Assembly: GCF_028689295.1 (NCBI RefSeq)
Contig: NZ_JAQTWL010000001.1
Span: 124,001-188,000, forward strand
From: Rhodoferax sp.
Lineage (GTDB): Bacteria; Pseudomonadota; Gammaproteobacteria; Burkholderiales; Burkholderiaceae_C
DNA length: 64,000 nt
Direction: 5' to 3'
Shown: positions 16,934 to 25,480 of the stretch, in pieces
Layout of the letters: the number at the start of each line of letters is the position of its first letter
How positions within the stretch are numbered: position 1 is the stretch's first letter
Position numbers and translations under genes: made by a program
The notes under the pieces: generated by a model
The model's input: only the letters and a program-made list of their open reading frames with translations
The model's database searches: none
What the model was told of the DNA's origin: nothing

Positions 16934-18706
16934 GTGGCACTATTTGGCAGCAAGACTTCAACAGCAGTTGCATCAGAGGTCGTCAACGTAAAAATCACGT
17001 CTACTGTCAAATATGACAAACCAAAAATCCTCCTTATAGACGTGGAGTCGAGCGCCCTTGACACCCTGGCCGAAACTGGGTTCAACGTCAAAGCCGGTAC
17101 GTTTGGGCAACCTTACAAAGTTCAGATGGCCTCTGGATTTCAGCCGCTCATTTCCGATCCACTGTTGCCGAACCACACCGAGCAAGAAATCGTAATCGTT
17201 GATCTTCACTATGAAGTTGCAGATCAACCCGTTGGCAAAAAGAAGCGACCAGACGGCGAGGTTGATTTGTGGGGAAAGTGTGATTGCGGGTTCATTGATC
17301 CGCGAATGAGGTGCGCGGCAATGGTACGAAGTGACTTCGACAGAATATTGGCGGCTGGTGGAGTGTTCGTGGTTTTTGCGGCTGCCAAGACACGGGGCTC
17401 AATTCAAGCCGCCAGAAAGGGCTATCACGGACTTGAAGATCAGCGACCCTGCAATTGGAGCGAATGGAGTTTCGTATCTGACTTACAAGATATGGATGTA
17501 TCCCAATCTCACGGCGAAGAAATGAATGTTGTCGATCAAAACACCCCTCTTGGGAAACTCATCAAATCGCATCTTTCAGGTGGCTCTTATGACTGCACCC
17601 TATCAGGGGGATTTCGACGTGCAGATCCTTGGATAGCACTTGTTAAAAATAAATTTAACGAAGCTGTCGCGTTGTTTCGTCCTCATGGACCAAAAGGTTT
17701 TGTCATTGTTTTACCGCAACTCAAGGGCAAGACAGGCTTCTTGAATTCCCTTTTTACGGATGTGTTGCCAGAGATGGCTCCACATCTCTTTCCCGGAATT
17801 GAACAAGGCAGATGGACACATTTGCCGGACTATGAACTGCCAGAGGTTGTCCAACTGCACGCTCAACGTAGCCAACTCGAAGCGAAATTCCAGGCAGATT
17901 TGACTGCCTTGGATGAGCAGGTGTTGCAGGCACGAAAACAAGACGGTTGGATGCACGATTTGTTAACGCAAACAGGCGATCCACTTGTGGCTGCAGTGCA
18001 AATGGGCTTGAAAACTCTCGGCTTCAAAAGCGTCATTGACATGGACAAAGTGAGAGACAAGGAGGGGAAAAGTCGGCGTGAGGATTTGCAGATTCAGGAT
18101 GTCAGTCCAACACTCGTTGTTGATGTCAAAGGTATAGCTAGCTTTCCTGGCGACGAAGATGTACTTCAAGCCAACAAGCACGCAACGCTTTTGATGCGCG
18201 AACAAAACAGAACAGATGTTTTTGGACTGTCTTTGGTTAACCACCAACGGCATATTCCTCCTATGCAGCGGGACAATGAAATGCCATTTAGGCAAGAGCT
18301 TCTCCATGTCGCATTGGAAAGCCAGCTAGGTTTGTTGACGGCGTGGGATTTTTACAGGTTGGTAAGGAATGCTTGTCTGAATCAGTGGAAATTTGAGCAC
18401 GTACAGCCAGTTCTCTACCAGCACGGGCGCTTTGAAATCGTTCCCGCACATTACAGCTACCTTGGCAAAGTAACCAAGGTATGGAAAGACAAATTTGGCG
18501 TTGATATTGAGTCTGGAGCAGTTGCGGTTGGGGAGGGAGTTGCTATTGAATTCAGCGTTTTGTTCGAAGAAGCAGATGTCGCAGAACTCATGGTCAACAA
18601 CAATAAAGTCCAAGTTGCGAATGTGGGCGACAAAACGGGAATACCTTGGCCAACGACAAAACCCAAGTTGCGTGAGGGCTTGAGAGTTTTTCACGTTGCA
18701 AATTGA
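16934..18706 (+). CDS. Uncharacterised protein with Rossmann-like N terminus and PD-(D/E)XK-like nuclease motif
   Basis: A 590-residue protein that I do not recognise as a named family. Residues about 33-155 look like a Rossmann or glutamine-amidotransferase-like fold (KILLIDVESS, a turn at GTFG, EIVIVDLHYE, GGVFVVFAAAK). Residues about 355-400 contain a restriction-endonuclease-like pattern: GLKTLGF, then E383-D384, then VVDVKG with D397-x-K399, the spacing of a PD-(D/E)XK core. The start is GTG at 16934 behind AGGGAGA. The G+C is visibly lower than in purH, suggesting acquisition. Nuclease activity and a defence role are inference. Confidence 0.75.
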   Translation: MALFGSKTSTAVASEVVNVKITSTVKYDKPKILLIDVESSALDTLAETGFNVKAGTFGQPYKVQMASGFQPLISDPLLPNHTEQEIVIVDLHYEVADQPVGKKKRPDGEVDLWGKCDCGFIDPRMRCAAMVRSDFDRILAAGGVFVVFAAAKTRGSIQAARKGYHGLEDQRPCNWSEWSFVSDLQDMDVSQSHGEEMNVVDQNTPLGKLIKSHLSGGSYDCTLSGGFRRADPWIALVKNKFNEAVALFRPHGPKGFVIVLPQLKGKTGFLNSLFTDVLPEMAPHLFPGIEQGRWTHLPDYELPEVVQLHAQRSQLEAKFQADLTALDEQVLQARKQDGWMHDLLTQTGDPLVAAVQMGLKTLGFKSVIDMDKVRDKEGKSRREDLQIQDVSPTLVVDVKGIASFPGDEDVLQANKHATLLMREQNRTDVFGLSLVNHQRHIPPMQRDNEMPFRQELLHVALESQLGLLTAWDFYRLVRNACLNQWKFEHVQPVLYQHGRFEIVPAHYSYLGKVTKVWKDKFGVDIESGAVAVGEGVAIEFSVLFEEADVAELMVNNNKVQVANVGDKTGIPWPTTKPKLREGLRVFHVAN

Positions 18707-18942
18707 ATTGTTTCTTTGAAATTGTTAATTACTGGAAGGTATTTTTTGAAGTTGAGTTTTCAAAAAACTGGCACTTCTGAACGACAGCTTTCGCGCGCGT
18801 ACTTGACTCACGGAAATTCCGTATGAATAACCGCAATGGGTCTTGAAGAGTCATAAGCGAGCCATTCACTCCAGCCGGACTAACTGCCTAAAATCTGTGA
18901 ATCGCGCTTTGTAGGCCCACCTCATTCCCTCTGGTAACCACC

Positions 18943-19563
18943 ATGTCCAAACTCAAACTGACCTATTTCGATTTTCATGGCGGTCGCGCCGAGCCCGTGC
19001 GCCTGGCCCTTCACATTGGCGGAGTTGCATTTGAAGACTACCGCTTTGCGTTCCCTGAATTCGCCGAGGTGCGCAAGTCCACTCCCTTTGGCCAAGTACC
19101 CACCCTGCAGGTGGATGGCGTTCAGGTCACACAGTGCGACTCGATCCTTCGTTACGCGGGCAAGCTGGCAGGCTTGTACCCTGCCGATGCATTTCAGGCG
19201 CTGCTGTGCGACGAGGTCATGTATGTGGTGGAGGAAGCCGGCGTCAAGCTGGGTCCGAGCTTTCGTATGACGGGCGATGCTCAAAGGGAAGCCCGCACTG
19301 CCCTCGTCAACGGCTCCATGCCCGTGTATCTTGCCTGGCTGCAAAGCCAGTTGCAGGCGCATGGCGGAGAATACTTTGCCGACCATCGTCTCACCGTTGC
19401 TGATCTGAAGGTGTTTGTCGACGTGCGCGCCCTCAATTCCGGTCGCCTGGACCACGTTCCCACCGATCTGGTGGAAAAAGTTGCCCCTGCACTGAATGCC
19501 CACATGCAGCGTATCGCCCAAACCCCGACCGTGGCGCAGTATTACGCCAAGTTCGGTGCTTAG
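18943..19563 (+). CDS. Glutathione S-transferase (sigma-like)
   Basis: A 206-residue two-domain GST predicted to conjugate glutathione to electrophiles. The thioredoxin-like N domain begins KLTYFDFHGGRAEPVRLALHIGG with the catalytic Tyr in TYFDF, followed by the glutathione-binding PTLQVDGVQVTQCDSILRY. The helical C domain ends with LTVADLKVFVDVRALNSG, the N-capping box. The layout resembles sigma/prostaglandin-synthase-type GSTs. It stands alone, between two orphans. Confidence 0.92.
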   Translation: MSKLKLTYFDFHGGRAEPVRLALHIGGVAFEDYRFAFPEFAEVRKSTPFGQVPTLQVDGVQVTQCDSILRYAGKLAGLYPADAFQALLCDEVMYVVEEAGVKLGPSFRMTGDAQREARTALVNGSMPVYLAWLQSQLQAHGGEYFADHRLTVADLKVFVDVRALNSGRLDHVPTDLVEKVAPALNAHMQRIAQTPTVAQYYAKFGA

Positions 19564-19672
19564 GAATTCTTTTGGCCGGCAATGCGACGTGATGAGGAAC
19601 GGGTTCTCGCGGGTCGAAAGCGATTGCCGTTGACAATCTCTCTCCAACCGAGCCATTCCAATCGCCTACCTG

Positions 19673-20068
19673 ATGCAAGTTCCGCATTCCCCTGAAACGT
19701 CTCTCGCTCACAGTCAACAGCTTCCGAGGCCGCGCAAGCCGGGCTGGCGTGTTTTCCTTGGCAGGGCAGCCTGGTCCAGGTATACCTATGAACGGCCCGT
19801 AGGTGGTGATCTGAAGCTGCTCGGCAGCGTGAGCAAGGGCTCGCAGGTTGGCGCGCTGGCCATGACGGCTGAAGGTGAGTATGTTCAGGTTGTTGGCGAC
19901 TATCTGGTGCCTCTGAAAGCAAAGGAGATAGCGAAGGCTGTCGCCAATGCGCCCAAGGAACCGAACCCGGTTTTGTCGGGAGAGACCCCGTCCTGGCTAG
20001 CCTCCCGCAAGGAAGCCCCAGCTCCGGTGGTCGTCGTGAAGAAGCGCCGGGTTGCGGTGATGCCGTAG
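19673..20068 (+). CDS. Small hypothetical protein
   Basis: A 131-residue product of unknown function. The middle (YTYERPVGGDLKLLGSVSKG, then SQVGALAMTAEGEYVQVVGD) looks like a compact beta-rich domain that I have a vague memory of in plasmid and phage-related proteins. The C terminus is Pro/Ala/Val-rich with a basic tail (VVVVKKRRVAVMP). No strong ribosome binding site precedes ATG at 19673, and the first 30 residues look unconserved, so the real start may be inside. No catalytic motif is seen. Confidence 0.55.
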   Translation: MQVPHSPETSLAHSQQLPRPRKPGWRVFLGRAAWSRYTYERPVGGDLKLLGSVSKGSQVGALAMTAEGEYVQVVGDYLVPLKAKEIAKAVANAPKEPNPVLSGETPSWLASRKEAPAPVVVVKKRRVAVMP

Positions 20069-20432
20069 CCTGTTGGAGAGTGTTTTTTTTATGAACTGCT
20101 TTTGCCGGTTTGCTGGCAGCAAGGCAGCGGCTGCTGACATAGGTCTGCACGAAATGCTCGCTCCAGACCCGACATTCACCCCTGAAGCCTGACCGTCAGC
20201 AATGTGGAGTGGGTTTCGCGGATAGCTGCACCGGCTGCCGACCAAGTGCAGTCATCCATCAATGTCAGGTAGGGAGAATTCCAAATTCATTCAAATTAAT
20301 GGCCATAGCCACTAAAGCCTGGGTGACTGAATATCCTCAGGTCTGTAGTGGCATCCGGATGAACTGGAAATGGCTTGATCCTTTTGACACATATAGTTTT
20401 CTTCTTTATGGTCGGCAACGTACTCGTTTCCG
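20069..20432. other. Gene-poor spacer, possible decayed sequence
   Basis: About 360 bases with no gene I can support. It holds the right copy of the 14-bp direct repeat (20162-20175). No terminator with a good T-tract is evident at either gene end, apart from a T-run at 20084-20090 without a clear stem. Confidence 0.5.
20162..20175 (+). repeat. 14-bp direct repeat, right copy
   Basis: Second copy of TCCAGACCCGACAT, identical and in the same orientation as 16859-16872, about 3.3 kb away. Confidence 0.5.
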
Positions 20433-21035
20433 TCAGAAATTAAGCAATTCATTTGCCTTGACAATTCTGTTAGCGATGGACTCAATGCTTTCACGCTTTT
20501 GCATTGCTTGGGATCGGAGAAGTTTGTACGCATCTGACTGATCAACGCTTCGACTCTCCATGACGATTCTTGTCGCTTTTTCAATCAGCTGGCTGTGGGC
20601 TTGCTTCTGTTCCAAGCGATCTATGTAGCGCTCAAGGGCACGCCTTGTTCGGTATTGGCTGAGTGTTACCGCGATAGCTGTGAGAAGACCCGCCGAGCGC
20701 ACTGGGGAGGCTATTGTGGCGAATGCATCAAGTTGTAAAACAGCTGTTATCGTGATCGGATTTTCAAACGTCAAGACGGGAATCAAGGCTGGAGTTGAAG
20801 GCTGTCCAATCCATCGATACTTCAGTGACAAGGTTTCTGGCCTAACGGCGAGAAGGACCAAATCTGTTCCTTCAGGCAGCACATCCAATTCCGGCCAAAA
20901 CATCTGGTACTTGCAACCTAGCCGACGCAACTGACCGCAGATTTCTTCACCATCCTGATCGTCGGGATGAACAACGACCACGTTAAGTTCGCGAATGTCT
21001 TTGAGCACCGAGAGTGTAATTTCGGGTTTAATCAC
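20433..21035 (-). CDS. amiR: ANTAR-domain antitermination regulator, AmiR-like
   Basis: A 200-residue regulator with an N-terminal receiver-like domain that lacks a clear phospho-acceptor context (NVVVVHPDDQDGEEICGQL), a central helical linker (SQYRTRRALERYIDRLEQKQ) and a C-terminal ANTAR RNA-binding bundle (ATRIVMESRSVDQSDAYKLL, SIESIANRIVKANELL). In Pseudomonas, AmiR binds nascent leader RNA of the amidase operon and blocks termination; AmiC holds it inactive without amide. Here it overlaps amiC by 4 bp and faces an amide uptake operon with a leader terminator, so the same mechanism is expected. Confidence 0.9.
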   Translation of the reverse strand: MIKPEITLSVLKDIRELNVVVVHPDDQDGEEICGQLRRLGCKYQMFWPELDVLPEGTDLVLLAVRPETLSLKYRWIGQPSTPALIPVLTFENPITITAVLQLDAFATIASPVRSAGLLTAIAVTLSQYRTRRALERYIDRLEQKQAHSQLIEKATRIVMESRSVDQSDAYKLLRSQAMQKRESIESIANRIVKANELLNF

Positions 21036-22213
21036 GGCGTCACCCCTGGCAAAAGCCTATCCAAATTTGAATTCTTTTCGGCGGTCCAAAGTGGGGATGT
21101 ATGCGCGATCACGAACGGGTCGGCACGTACCAGCTCAGAGGCACTGGCCAGCACATCAAATTGACCATTGCTGTTACATCGACCGATTCGAGGATTCAGA
21201 TAAGTATGATTGTTTTGCTCATCAATTTTTACAAGCCCTTGCGGGGCGTCAAATTCGAGACCAGGCAAAACGTGAGCCAGCAATGTTGGGTCGTCACTTT
21301 CGCAAATTGAGATCGCCTTGGCGAGCAAGTGCATCTGAAAATAGGCAGCTTCCCAACAAACATTTGTGCTGCCACTGTCGCCGAAGCGCGCTTTTTGCAA
21401 GGCCACTACCCGATGGTTTTCGATCGTTGGCAAGCTTTGAAAATATCCGGCACAAGTTATCAGGCCCTCCGCCAGATCAGCACCAATGGCAGCGATTTCG
21501 GTTTCGCTGCTCATATGACTGGCCACTGGCGTTTTAAATGGGTCCAGACCTGCATCTGCAAGGGCTCGGTGAAGGTGAGCATTGCCCGCACCCACTACGG
21601 TTGAAAAAATGAAATCCGGGCTAAGCGCCTGGAGTCGTGACGCCACGGATTTGAAATCGTCCAGCGTCGCGTTCAGTGGCAAGTATGTTTCATTGACTTT
21701 CTCTCCACCGCGCTCCTGAATCAACTCGTTCATGATCCGATTTGATTCGTAAGGACAAACGAAATCAGATCCCACCATGGCCACGCGCATGCCATGATGA
21801 GACAACATGTAGCTGGCCAAAGGCAAAATATTCTGGTTAGGTGCAGCGCCAGCATAAAAAACATTTCGGCTGTACTCGAACCCTTCATATGGCGTTGCGT
21901 AAAAGAGCAGAGCGTTTTGACGTTCGACGATCGGAATCACTGCCTTGCGAGCGCTTGACATGTAGCAGCCCATGATGAGCCGCACCCCATACTCACGAAT
22001 CAGCTTTTCAGCCATGCCAGGGTAGTTGCCTGGCATGCACGCTGGATCCAGGGAGATCAGTTGGATTTCACGACCGTTGACACCGCCTGTTGCATTGATT
22101 TCCTCGATAGCAAGTTGTGTGGCCTGCAATTGAGTTCGCTCTACCAGCGAGGTCACGCCAGTAGTTGAGTAAAGAACACCTATCTTGATAGGCATGGAAG
22201 TTTTTGACTGCAT
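21032..22213 (-). CDS. amiC: Amide-sensing negative regulator AmiC-like (periplasmic-binding fold)
   Basis: A type-I periplasmic-binding-protein fold without a signal peptide, thus probably cytoplasmic, acting as ligand sensor for AmiR. It closely resembles Pseudomonas AmiC in GVRLIMGCYMSSARKAV, ATPYEGFEYSRNVFYAG, FSTVVGAGNAHLHRALADAG and DAPQGLVKIDEQNNHTYLNP. Start: the ATG at 22213 gives a 393-residue product; an ATG at 22195 is also possible. The frame is open to 22492, but the extra part is unlike AmiC and covers the divergent promoter. Ligand (formamide, acetamide or similar) is inferred from the neighbouring operon. Confidence 0.9.
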   Translation of the reverse strand: MQSKTSMPIKIGVLYSTTGVTSLVERTQLQATQLAIEEINATGGVNGREIQLISLDPACMPGNYPGMAEKLIREYGVRLIMGCYMSSARKAVIPIVERQNALLFYATPYEGFEYSRNVFYAGAAPNQNILPLASYMLSHHGMRVAMVGSDFVCPYESNRIMNELIQERGGEKVNETYLPLNATLDDFKSVASRLQALSPDFIFSTVVGAGNAHLHRALADAGLDPFKTPVASHMSSETEIAAIGADLAEGLITCAGYFQSLPTIENHRVVALQKARFGDSGSTNVCWEAAYFQMHLLAKAISICESDDPTLLAHVLPGLEFDAPQGLVKIDEQNNHTYLNPRIGRCNSNGQFDVLASASELVRADPFVIAHTSPLWTAEKNSNLDRLLPGVTP

Positions 22214-22367
22214 GTAGGTGACGTTCTTAAATTTGAGCAATGACTGTGGTGGGCCGGAACGCACTGGAATTGAGCTTCTTTTCCCTGATTCGGTGCATTT
22301 AAGCCCACCCTTGAGCCGATGAATGCAAGATTCGTGCATTGAACAAGCATCAATGCCGACTATTGAT

Positions 22368-22383
22368 TGGCATGCATTTTGCT
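22368..22383 (+). promoter_or_regulatory. Sigma-54 promoter for the amide uptake operon
   Basis: TGGCATGCATTTTGCT matches the sigma-54 consensus TGGCACG-N4-TTGCW at every defined position but one (T for C). GG and GC are exactly 10 bases apart, as required. Transcription would start near 22394, leaving a leader of about 145 nt before the ATG at 22540. Nitrogen limitation through NtrC is the likely signal; I found no convincing full NtrC site. Confidence 0.75.
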
Positions 22384-22450
22384 CAGAGTAATTGACCGCG
22401 ACCAAGGCTTCAATGCCAGTCGTCGTGGACACGTTACCGAAGACAAAAGC

Positions 22451-22477
22451 GTCAACGGTGACAACGGCAAAAGAGCC
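22451..22477 (+). promoter_or_regulatory. Candidate ANTAR-target tandem hairpins in leader
   Basis: Two small adjacent hairpins precede the terminator. GTC-AACGGT-GAC (22451-22462) has a hexaloop with A at position 1 and G at position 4, as in ANTAR targets. GGC-AAAAGA-GCC (22466-22477) also has a six-base loop beginning with A, but its G is at position 5. The second uses bases 22474-22477 of the terminator's 5' arm, so the two folds exclude each other. Both stems are only 3 bp, so this is tentative. Confidence 0.45.
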
Positions 22478-22510
22478 CGCAACCATATGCATTGGTGCGG
22501 GCTTTTTTTT
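22474..22510 (+). terminator. Leader terminator upstream of urtA-like gene
   Basis: AGCCCGCA (22474-22481) pairs with TGCGGGCT, extended by an ACCA/TGGT-like inner pairing around ATATGCAT, and is followed by an unbroken T-run to about 22511. It is a strong intrinsic terminator lying between the sigma-54 promoter and the first structural gene, in the same direction. This is the arrangement of an antitermination-controlled operon. Confidence 0.85.
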
Positions 22511-22539
22511 TGAACTTTCAATTCAGACGGAGTCATGCA

Positions 22540-23784
22540 ATGAAAAGACGTAATTTCCTATCGGCAGTCGGGTCGGGTGTGGTTGTAGCTTCAACATCGT
22601 CCTTGCCATCAATGTCCATGGCAGCAGAAGAAAAGGGCCCCATCAAGCTTGGCCTGTTGTTTTCTCAGTCCGGTGCGATGGCCAACAACGAGTCTTTGCT
22701 CAAGGACATCTCATTGATGACCATTGATCAGATCAATGCCAAAGGTGGTGTTTTGGGTAGGGAGGTTCAGGGTGTGGTCGTCGACCCAGGTTCTGACTGG
22801 CCGATGTACGCGCAAATGGGAAAGCAGTTGATTCAGAGCGACAAAGTGTCCGCGTTGTTCGGTTGCTGGACTTCAGTGTCACGCAAAACGGTCTTGCCTG
22901 TCGTCGAGGCGCAAGACAGCTTGCTCTTCTATCCTCTGCACTTTGAAGGCGAAGAGCAATCAAAAAATGTGGTCTACCTGAACTCGCCTCCCAGCAGCTC
23001 GGTTTTGCCCGCAGTTGAGTATTTGATGAGTGCTCAAGGCGGCGGCGCCAAGCGCTTCTTCATGATTGGCAGCGATTACGTATGGCCACGCACGATCAAC
23101 AAGATGCTCAAGGGTTACCTCAAGACCAAAGGCATTCCTGATTCGGCCTTGCGCGAGCAATACGTGCCTTTCGGGCACTCGAATTTCCAGACGATCATTC
23201 GTGAAATCAAGGCCTTTGCAGCACAACCTGGTGGCCAGGCCATCGTGGTGATGACCGTGGTGGGTGATTCGGTGCCAGCCATGTTCAAGGAGGCCATCAA
23301 CCAGGGCGTGAAAGCCACTGACATCCCGATCCTGGGTCTTGACGTTGTTGACAGCGACCTGGAAGGCCTTGACACCACCCCGCTGGTCGGCCATCTGAGT
23401 TGCTGGTGCTACTTCCAGAACGTTGACACGCCACTGAACAAACAGTTGAAGGCTGAGTGGCGCCAATATGTGGAAGCCAAGAAGCTGAAACATCGCCCCG
23501 ATATGGTGATTGACCCAATGGTGAGCACCTACATGGGGCTGAACCTCTGGGCCGCTGCAGCCACAAAAGCGAAATCAGTCGCGCCCGCCGCTGTTCGCAA
23601 GGCGCTTCCGGGCATGACGGTGGCCGATCCAGCTGGCTACATTGCCAAGATGGACCCAAGCAACCAGTACCTCTGGCGCGGCAACATGATTGGCTCCATC
23701 AATGCCAAGCAGGGCTTTGACATTCTCTGGAAAGCCAAGGGATTGGAAAAACCCATTCCGTTCAGTCCCTACATCAAGGCCTGA
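22540..23784 (+). CDS. urtA: Urea/short-chain amide ABC transporter substrate-binding protein
   Basis: A 414-residue precursor with a twin-arginine-like leader (KRRNFLSAVGSGVVV) and a type-I binding-protein body beginning GPIKLGLLFSQSGAMANNES. It resembles UrtA and FmdD-type proteins (FGCWTSVSRKTVLPVVE, SLLFYPLHFEGEEQSKNVVY). ATG at 22540 follows CGGAG; the in-frame codons back to 22492 cover the terminator and are not used. It would capture formamide, acetamide or urea in the periplasm for the adjacent permeases. The downstream formamidase favours amides over urea. Confidence 0.92.
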   Translation: MKRRNFLSAVGSGVVVASTSSLPSMSMAAEEKGPIKLGLLFSQSGAMANNESLLKDISLMTIDQINAKGGVLGREVQGVVVDPGSDWPMYAQMGKQLIQSDKVSALFGCWTSVSRKTVLPVVEAQDSLLFYPLHFEGEEQSKNVVYLNSPPSSSVLPAVEYLMSAQGGGAKRFFMIGSDYVWPRTINKMLKGYLKTKGIPDSALREQYVPFGHSNFQTIIREIKAFAAQPGGQAIVVMTVVGDSVPAMFKEAINQGVKATDIPILGLDVVDSDLEGLDTTPLVGHLSCWCYFQNVDTPLNKQLKAEWRQYVEAKKLKHRPDMVIDPMVSTYMGLNLWAAAATKAKSVAPAAVRKALPGMTVADPAGYIAKMDPSNQYLWRGNMIGSINAKQGFDILWKAKGLEKPIPFSPYIKA

Positions 23785-23795
23785 CGGCCAAGTGT

Positions 23796-23829
23796 GCTCT
23801 GAGTCCGGGCTGCGGCCTGGCCTCAGAGC
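23796..23829 (+). other. Intercistronic stem-loop after urtA
   Basis: GCTCTGAG (23796-23803) and CTCAGAGC (23822-23829) form a perfect 8-bp stem with a GC-rich loop. There is no T-tract, so it is probably an mRNA-stabilising or partly attenuating structure. These are common after binding-protein genes, which need more product than the permeases. Confidence 0.6.
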
Positions 23830-23865
23830 TGCATTGATTCTTCAACCGTGAAAAATTTTTCAACC

Positions 23866-25476
23866 ATGAAACATTTCTGGCGATTCCTGGTGGCTACAGC
23901 TTTGGTTGCACTGACCGTGCAAGCAAATGCAGCGCCATTGTCAAGCGCCCAGCGCTTGTCTTTGCTAAATGGGCTTTGTGGTCCCGAGCAGGTCACCGCG
24001 TTAAATCTTCTGGTTGAAGCAGCGGCAAGTGAAGAACGTGTTTGGGCATCACGCATTATCGAATCTCTGAGCAATGGCACCTTCATCTGCAGTTCTGAAC
24101 GCGGTCCTTTAATAAGCGGCAGCGACGCTGTCCTTGACGCTGCGACGTTGGCACCAGCTGTTGGCGTTGCAGCTTCTGAGGAGCTTCCACTGGTGCCCAC
24201 GATTGTGCTGCGCCGGGCACTGAGCATCGTGACAGCGCAACTTGACCTTACCAGTCCGGACCTAAAGACGCGTCGCGCCGCTGCCACACAGGTCAACGAT
24301 TCTTTCGCCAGCCTCAATCCGACTGTGGTGGCGCGCGCACTGGCCGCTGAAAAAGACACAGAGATCAAGGCTTCATTGTTAATGGCGCTGGCCAAACGAG
24401 GTCTTCAAAGCGATGTGCCGTCTGAGAGACTGAAAGCGATCGCGGCAATTGCAGAGGTTCCCAGCGAAGCTGGCCGCACTCTGCTGATCAATTATTTGGA
24501 CAGCAAAATAGACACACTTGACGCTGAATCCGTCAGCGCGGCGCGGTCGGCGCTTCAATCAATCAATGACATGCTCCGTCTCGGACACGTTGCATCGGTA
24601 ATCTTCAGTGGTCTCAGCTACGGCAGCATTTTGCTCATTTCAGCATTAGGTCTATCCATCGTTTTTGGCCTGCTCGGCGTCATTAACCTGGCGCATGGCG
24701 AATTCATCATGATTGGTGCCTACAGCACCTATGTTGTCGAGCAATTGATGCAGTCTTATGTGCCAGGCCTGTTTGACGCCTACATCTTTGTCGCCATTCC
24801 CGTCGCATTCCTGATATGCGCATTGCTGGGCGTCGTGCTTGAAGTATGCGTCATTCGACACTTGTACACACGTCCTCTTGAAACCTTGCTTGCGACATGG
24901 GCCGTCAGTATTGCGCTGATCAAACTTGTGCAGTTGACTTTTGGCTCCCAGAACGTTGAGTTCATCACACCTGAATTTTTGAATGGTGGTATGCGTGTCT
25001 TCGCCGGATTTTTCATTACCTGGAACCGCATTTTTGCCATCGCGTTGGCGCTGCTGATTTTTGGGATGACTTACTTCCTGATAAAACGCACACGTTTCGG
25101 CTTGCTTGTGCGTGCCACCACGCAACGACGCGATACGGCTCGAAGTCTGGGTGTGGCAGCGGAAAGTATTGATCGTCTCGCCTTCGGCCTTGGTGCGGGA
25201 CTTGCGGGTCTGGCGGGCGTGGTACTCACGCAGATCACCAGCGTCAATCCATCTATGGGCACGAGCTTTGTTATTGACGCTTTCATGGTTGTGGTGCTCG
25301 GGGGCGCTGGCAGTTTGGTGGGCACTGCAGTCTCATCACTTTTTCTAGGTCAAATTAATCAGTTCATTGAACCTCTTTATGGCGCAGTAGCGGCCAAGGT
25401 GACTGTGTTGTTACTCATTGTTTTGATCATCCAGCGCCGACCACAAGGTTTGTTTGCGTTGAAGACAAGGACTTGA
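23866..25476 (+). CDS. urtB: Urea/amide ABC transporter permease UrtB-like
   Basis: Inner-membrane permease of the branched-chain/urea type with an extra N-terminal periplasmic part. The ATG at 23866 gives a clean signal peptide (KHFWRFLVATALVALTVQANA); a GTG at 23848 is the alternative. Residues about 25-235 form a helical, HEAT-like region typical of UrtB. The LivH-like permease follows (GLSYGSILLISALGLSIVFG, GVINLAHGEFIMIGAYSTY) with the conserved GVVLTQITSVNPSMG and GGAGSLVGTAVSS near the end. The product is 536 residues. Confidence 0.93.
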   Translation: MKHFWRFLVATALVALTVQANAAPLSSAQRLSLLNGLCGPEQVTALNLLVEAAASEERVWASRIIESLSNGTFICSSERGPLISGSDAVLDAATLAPAVGVAASEELPLVPTIVLRRALSIVTAQLDLTSPDLKTRRAAATQVNDSFASLNPTVVARALAAEKDTEIKASLLMALAKRGLQSDVPSERLKAIAAIAEVPSEAGRTLLINYLDSKIDTLDAESVSAARSALQSINDMLRLGHVASVIFSGLSYGSILLISALGLSIVFGLLGVINLAHGEFIMIGAYSTYVVEQLMQSYVPGLFDAYIFVAIPVAFLICALLGVVLEVCVIRHLYTRPLETLLATWAVSIALIKLVQLTFGSQNVEFITPEFLNGGMRVFAGFFITWNRIFAIALALLIFGMTYFLIKRTRFGLLVRATTQRRDTARSLGVAAESIDRLAFGLGAGLAGLAGVVLTQITSVNPSMGTSFVIDAFMVVVLGGAGSLVGTAVSSLFLGQINQFIEPLYGAVAAKVTVLLLIVLIIQRRPQGLFALKTRT

Positions 25477-25480
25477 TGCC

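Noticed and set aside
16920-16945. TGGCAC near 16935 as a sigma-54 -24 element
   Set aside because: The spacing to any GC is wrong and the sequence is the start of the coding region behind a ribosome binding site.
22214-22492. N-terminal extension of the AmiC-like protein
   Set aside because: The frame is open but the residues do not resemble AmiC and would cover the sigma-54 promoter and terminator of the divergent operon.
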